Shown here piece by piece: positions 5,188 to 6,154 of a stretch of DNA of 6,154 nucleotides (within the stretch, counting starts at the first letter, position 1; every line of letters starts with the position of its first letter). Below the pieces are notes generated by a model that did no database searches, was not told the DNA's origin, and saw nothing but the letters and a program-made list of their open reading frames with translations. The position numbers were made by a program, and so were the translations under genes. Source of the DNA: LMEP-6097 sp049314535 (GTDB taxonomy: Bacteria; Cyanobacteriota; Vampirovibrionia; LMEP-6097); assembly GCA_049314535.1 (NCBI GenBank), contig JBMOEX010000106.1, forward strand, positions 1 to 6,154. The letters are read 5' to 3'.

Positions 5188-6154
5188 TAACCCTAACCAC
5201 ATCAGCCACAAAGCAAAACACCGAAACCCCTAAGCCAATAAAAATCGGCTGTATATCAAACAGATAAGTATCTATATCTAAAAATATTTTATTAAAGCTA
5301 ATCCAAGCAAGGGAAGCTGCAAAGGAGCTAAGCATCGCATAGAAAGCTATGTCGCGCGAATGATACACAGATCTTTTTATAAACAGTGCTACTAGACAAG
5401 GAATTAGTAAGCTCGCTACGCCAAGGGAACCCATGGTGTAAATCAGCCCAATAATAGATTCTGAATAGATCGCAATCACCGTGCCGATAGCAGTAAATAA
5501 AAAGACTCCGAGGCGAGTGTAGAAAATAGTTTCCTCTCTTGGTCTATCAAGAGTAGAGCCTTTTACGGTAAGGCTTAATTTAGGGGCATCTTTTCTAAGC
5601 TGTATGGCACGAGACTTGAAAGAGTTTTTAATACGCCCGATTATGTCTAAAGAAAAAGTCATGCCGCTAGTGAAGCTCAGTGAATCTATAGTGGACATAA
5701 TTATAGAAGTGAAGGCTACTATAAATAAGCCTAAAAAGCCTTTGCCCAGATGATTCTGGGCAAGTGTTAGTATGGAGAAGCTTGGGTCTGTATTTGGATC
5801 TAAGGCTCTAGCGTATAATCCTAGTGCGGTAATCATTAGGTCAAATATAATCCAGCAGATGATGGAAAGAAAAATACTCCACTGTAAGCTTTTTTGTGTC
5901 TTAGCAGCAAAAGATCTTTGGTAAAAATTCGGGTCGACTAAAGTCCAGAGAGCGATTATGCCCCAGCTTATAATCTCGTTAAAACTCATATAGCCACTGA
6001 GTTTAAATAAACTAGGGTCTAGCTTCGCTTGGAGAAAATCTATGCCGCCATGCTGATCGAAGACGAACTTCAGTAAAACTGCTGGACCAAGAAACATTAA
6101 AACGAACTGCACCACATCCGTTAAAATTACAGTCTGGAAGCTGCCTCTGATGGT
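5171..6154 (-). CDS. Sodium:solute symporter (SSS family), 5'-truncated by window edge
   Basis: The frame is open to the right edge (first complete codon at 6154-6152) and ends at TAA 5173-5171, giving 327 residues. The GTG at 6115 is internal, not the start: the upstream codons read RGSFQTVILTDVVQ, the usual SSS-family lead-in to a membrane helix. Family marks, numbered from the window edge, are DPNFYQRSFAAKTQKS (about 74-89) and the helix-8 block SIIMSTIDSLSFTSG (about 150-164), whose Ser/Thr residues contribute to the sodium site in this fold. About eight membrane helices are visible, and the loop after helix 8 (about residues 172-208) is long and charged. It should carry a small solute with sodium across the inner membrane; the solute cannot be told from sequence. 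Sampled GC is near 38-42%, like lepA and unlike the island. It is convergent with the DUF5131 gene. Confidence 0.88.
   Translation of the reverse strand, partial: TIRGSFQTVILTDVVQFVLMFLGPAVLLKFVFDQHGGIDFLQAKLDPSLFKLSGYMSFNEIISWGIIALWTLVDPNFYQRSFAAKTQKSLQWSIFLSIICWIIFDLMITALGLYARALDPNTDPSFSILTLAQNHLGKGFLGLFIVAFTSIIMSTIDSLSFTSGMTFSLDIIGRIKNSFKSRAIQLRKDAPKLSLTVKGSTLDRPREETIFYTRLGVFLFTAIGTVIAIYSESIIGLIYTMGSLGVASLLIPCLVALFIKRSVYHSRDIAFYAMLSSFAASLAWISFNKIFLDIDTYLFDIQPIFIGLGVSVFCFVADVVRVIKEKF

Noticed and set aside
5171..6115. Independent symporter start at the GTG 6115
   Set aside because: The frame stays open to the window edge and the upstream codons encode typical SSS-family sequence, so the gene is cut by the edge and does not start here.

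Overview
The window is an AT-rich stretch of bacterial chromosome, most likely from a low-GC Gram-negative, probably a gammaproteobacterium. The only taxonomic handles are the C-terminal end of LepA and a sodium:solute symporter, so the genus cannot be named. Two housekeeping-type genes border the window: the 3' end of lepA (1-180, plus strand) and the 3' part of an SSS-family symporter gene (5171-6154, minus strand, running off the right edge). Hand counts give 43% GC for the lepA fragment and about 38-42% for sampled symporter lines, against roughly 20-38% for sampled lines of the material between them. The 5 kb between these genes therefore looks like an accessory island.

The island is built from a tandemly repeated unit. 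Unit 2 is complete: a 77-aa two-helix membrane protein (2781-3014), a 56-aa single-helix membrane protein (3018-3188), a tcmP gene (three-Cys-motif partner protein, 3296-4465) and a DUF5131 / phage Gp37-Gp68 gene (4462-5187). The last two overlap by 4 nt (ATGA). Unit 1 begins just after lepA with the same small membrane pair (257-490 and 493-663). It then carries a 1.85 kb insert on the minus strand and ends in a 111-bp wreck of tcmP (2612-2722) with in-frame stops and internal deletions. Unit 2 starts directly after that wreck. The insert (695-2541) codes for a membrane-anchored TPR protein that now reads as two overlapping frames (1339-2499 and 684-1382), probably because of a one-base frameshift in an A4 run.

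The two copies of the small membrane pair are mosaics. The 53-bp leader and first ~50 coding bases are almost identical, the core differs at about 30% of bases, and the last 37 codons of the second gene are identical in protein. This conserved-end, variable-core pattern, together with decay of one tcmP copy and interruption by a TPR module, resembles the turnover of conflict or defence loci. No function is proven by sequence alone. The working hypothesis is a four-gene system (two small membrane proteins, TcmP and a three-Cys DUF5131 protein) of which TcmP-DUF5131 is the already recognised part. No tRNA, rRNA, CRISPR array or transposase gene was found.
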